Origin: Amycolatopsis sp. FDAARGOS 1241
Lineage (GTDB): Bacteria > Actinomycetota > Actinomycetes > Mycobacteriales > Pseudonocardiaceae
DNA: 64,000 bases
Direction: 5' to 3'
NCBI RefSeq assembly: GCF_016889705.1
Contig: NZ_CP069526.1
Span: forward strand, 4,340,001 to 4,404,000
A program made the position numbers and the translations under genes. Below are positions 63,552-64,000 of this stretch, in pieces. The stretch's first letter is position 1. Every line of letters begins with the position of its first letter. The notes under the pieces are model-generated. The model ran no database searches, had not been told where the DNA came from, and worked only from the letters and a program-made list of their open reading frames with translations.

Positions 63552-64000
63552 ATGACCACCGAAGCCGACCCCGGCGAGCGGCGGCAGCTGCTCGACCTCG
63601 TCTACCGGCTCCTCGGCTCGCTCGCCGAAGCCGAGGACGTCGTGCAGGAGAGCTACGCGCTGGTACGCGCTGCCGGAATCCGAGCGGCAGGCGATCCACT
63701 CGCCCGGCGCCTGGCTCACGACCGTCGCCGGCCGGATCTGCCTCGACGTGCTTGGGTCGGCGCGGGCACGGCGGGAGCGCTACGTCGGCGAATGGGTGCC
63801 GGAACCGCTGCCCGGAAACACCGGGCGGGACGACCCCGCCGACCGCGTCACGCTCGACGAGTCCGTGTCCTGGCCTTCCTCGTCGTGCTCGACGCGATGA
63901 CCTCGGCGGAACGGGTCGCGTTCGTGCTGCACGATGTGTTCCGCTACCCGTTCGCCGAGGTCGCCGCCGCCGTCGTCGGCCGGACGTCCGTCGCTTGTCG
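63552..64000 (+). pseudogene. ECF41/SigJ-like sigma factor, frameshifted and cut by the window end
   Basis: The ATG at 63552 begins MTTEADPGERRQLLDLVYRL and LGSLAEAEDVVQESYALV, the sigma region 2 core. Other frames continue with LPESERQAIHSPGAWLTTVA and GRICLDVLGSARARRERYVG, then TSAERVAFVLHDVFRYPFAE of region 4. The gene runs out of the window. At least two frame changes lie near 63660 and 63870. The RERYVGEWVPEPL motif is typical of ECF41 factors, which are encoded beside CMD-, oxidoreductase- or epimerase-type genes. Confidence 0.7.

Overview
This window comes from a high-GC actinomycete. The gene content (ANTAR and PP2C regulators, an HSP18-type regulator beside Hsp20, DivIVA-domain and DUF4383 proteins, a UAAP1/UAAP2-linked urea/guanidine carboxylase) fits the Pseudonocardiaceae, for example an Amycolatopsis-like organism. 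The genus is an inference from content. I saw no rRNA, tRNA or CRISPR array.

Layout. 0-6.3 kb: an AraC fragment, a broken luciferase-like monooxygenase, then a tight minus-strand set (amidohydrolase, DUF59 protein, zinc alcohol dehydrogenase, small monooxygenase) facing a MimR-like activator, with a perfect palindrome between them. It resembles the accessory part of a propane/acetone monooxygenase locus, but the monooxygenase genes are absent. 6.3-10.5 kb: stress-signalling proteins (PAS-PP2C-HATPase-STAS, frameshifted; STAS-GAF-ANTAR) and a double SnoaL protein. 10.5-16.1 kb: a belt of broken genes, including a flavoprotein reductase with an internal inversion, a GntR gene lacking its DNA-binding domain, a leuA gene lacking its middle and a manganese catalase with a nonsense codon. 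16.1-25.1 kb: an intact TetR/permease/UAAP1/UAAP2/carboxylase/allophanate hydrolase locus, better read as guanidine than urea catabolism. 25.1-26.1 kb: a decayed IS5-type element. 26.1-30.5 kb: a TetR regulator and a PaoABC-like molybdenum aldehyde oxidoreductase operon.

30.8-41.3 kb: DivIVA/DUF6292 pair, Hsp20 with its regulator and a duplicated operator, PP2C and GAF-ANTAR regulators, DUF4383, two alpha/beta hydrolases, an HTH regulator, a VIT1-type metal transporter and a luciferase-like oxidoreductase. 41.3-45.2 kb: degraded sequence, an MHS-family symporter and a frameshifted formaldehyde dehydrogenase-like gene. 45.9-47.3 kb: the least explained part, six tandem units of about 275 bp downstream of an intact proline-rich gene (47332-47634) and carrying copies of proline-rich 3' ends. 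47.6-57.3 kb: quinone reductase, STAS, MarR, then several membrane-protein genes (ClC, EamA, AI-2E, MFS) with broken reading frames. 57.3-64 kb: TetR, Kup potassium transporter, small proteins, an EctD-like dioxygenase lacking one iron ligand, a DNA-glycosylase-like protein, hemerythrin, and a CMD gene divergent from an ECF41-type sigma factor.

About 20 genes have interrupted frames while long operons beside them are perfect. Some breaks lie in homopolymers and may be sequencing errors. Others (inversion, large internal deletions, nonsense codons) look like true decay or misassembly.
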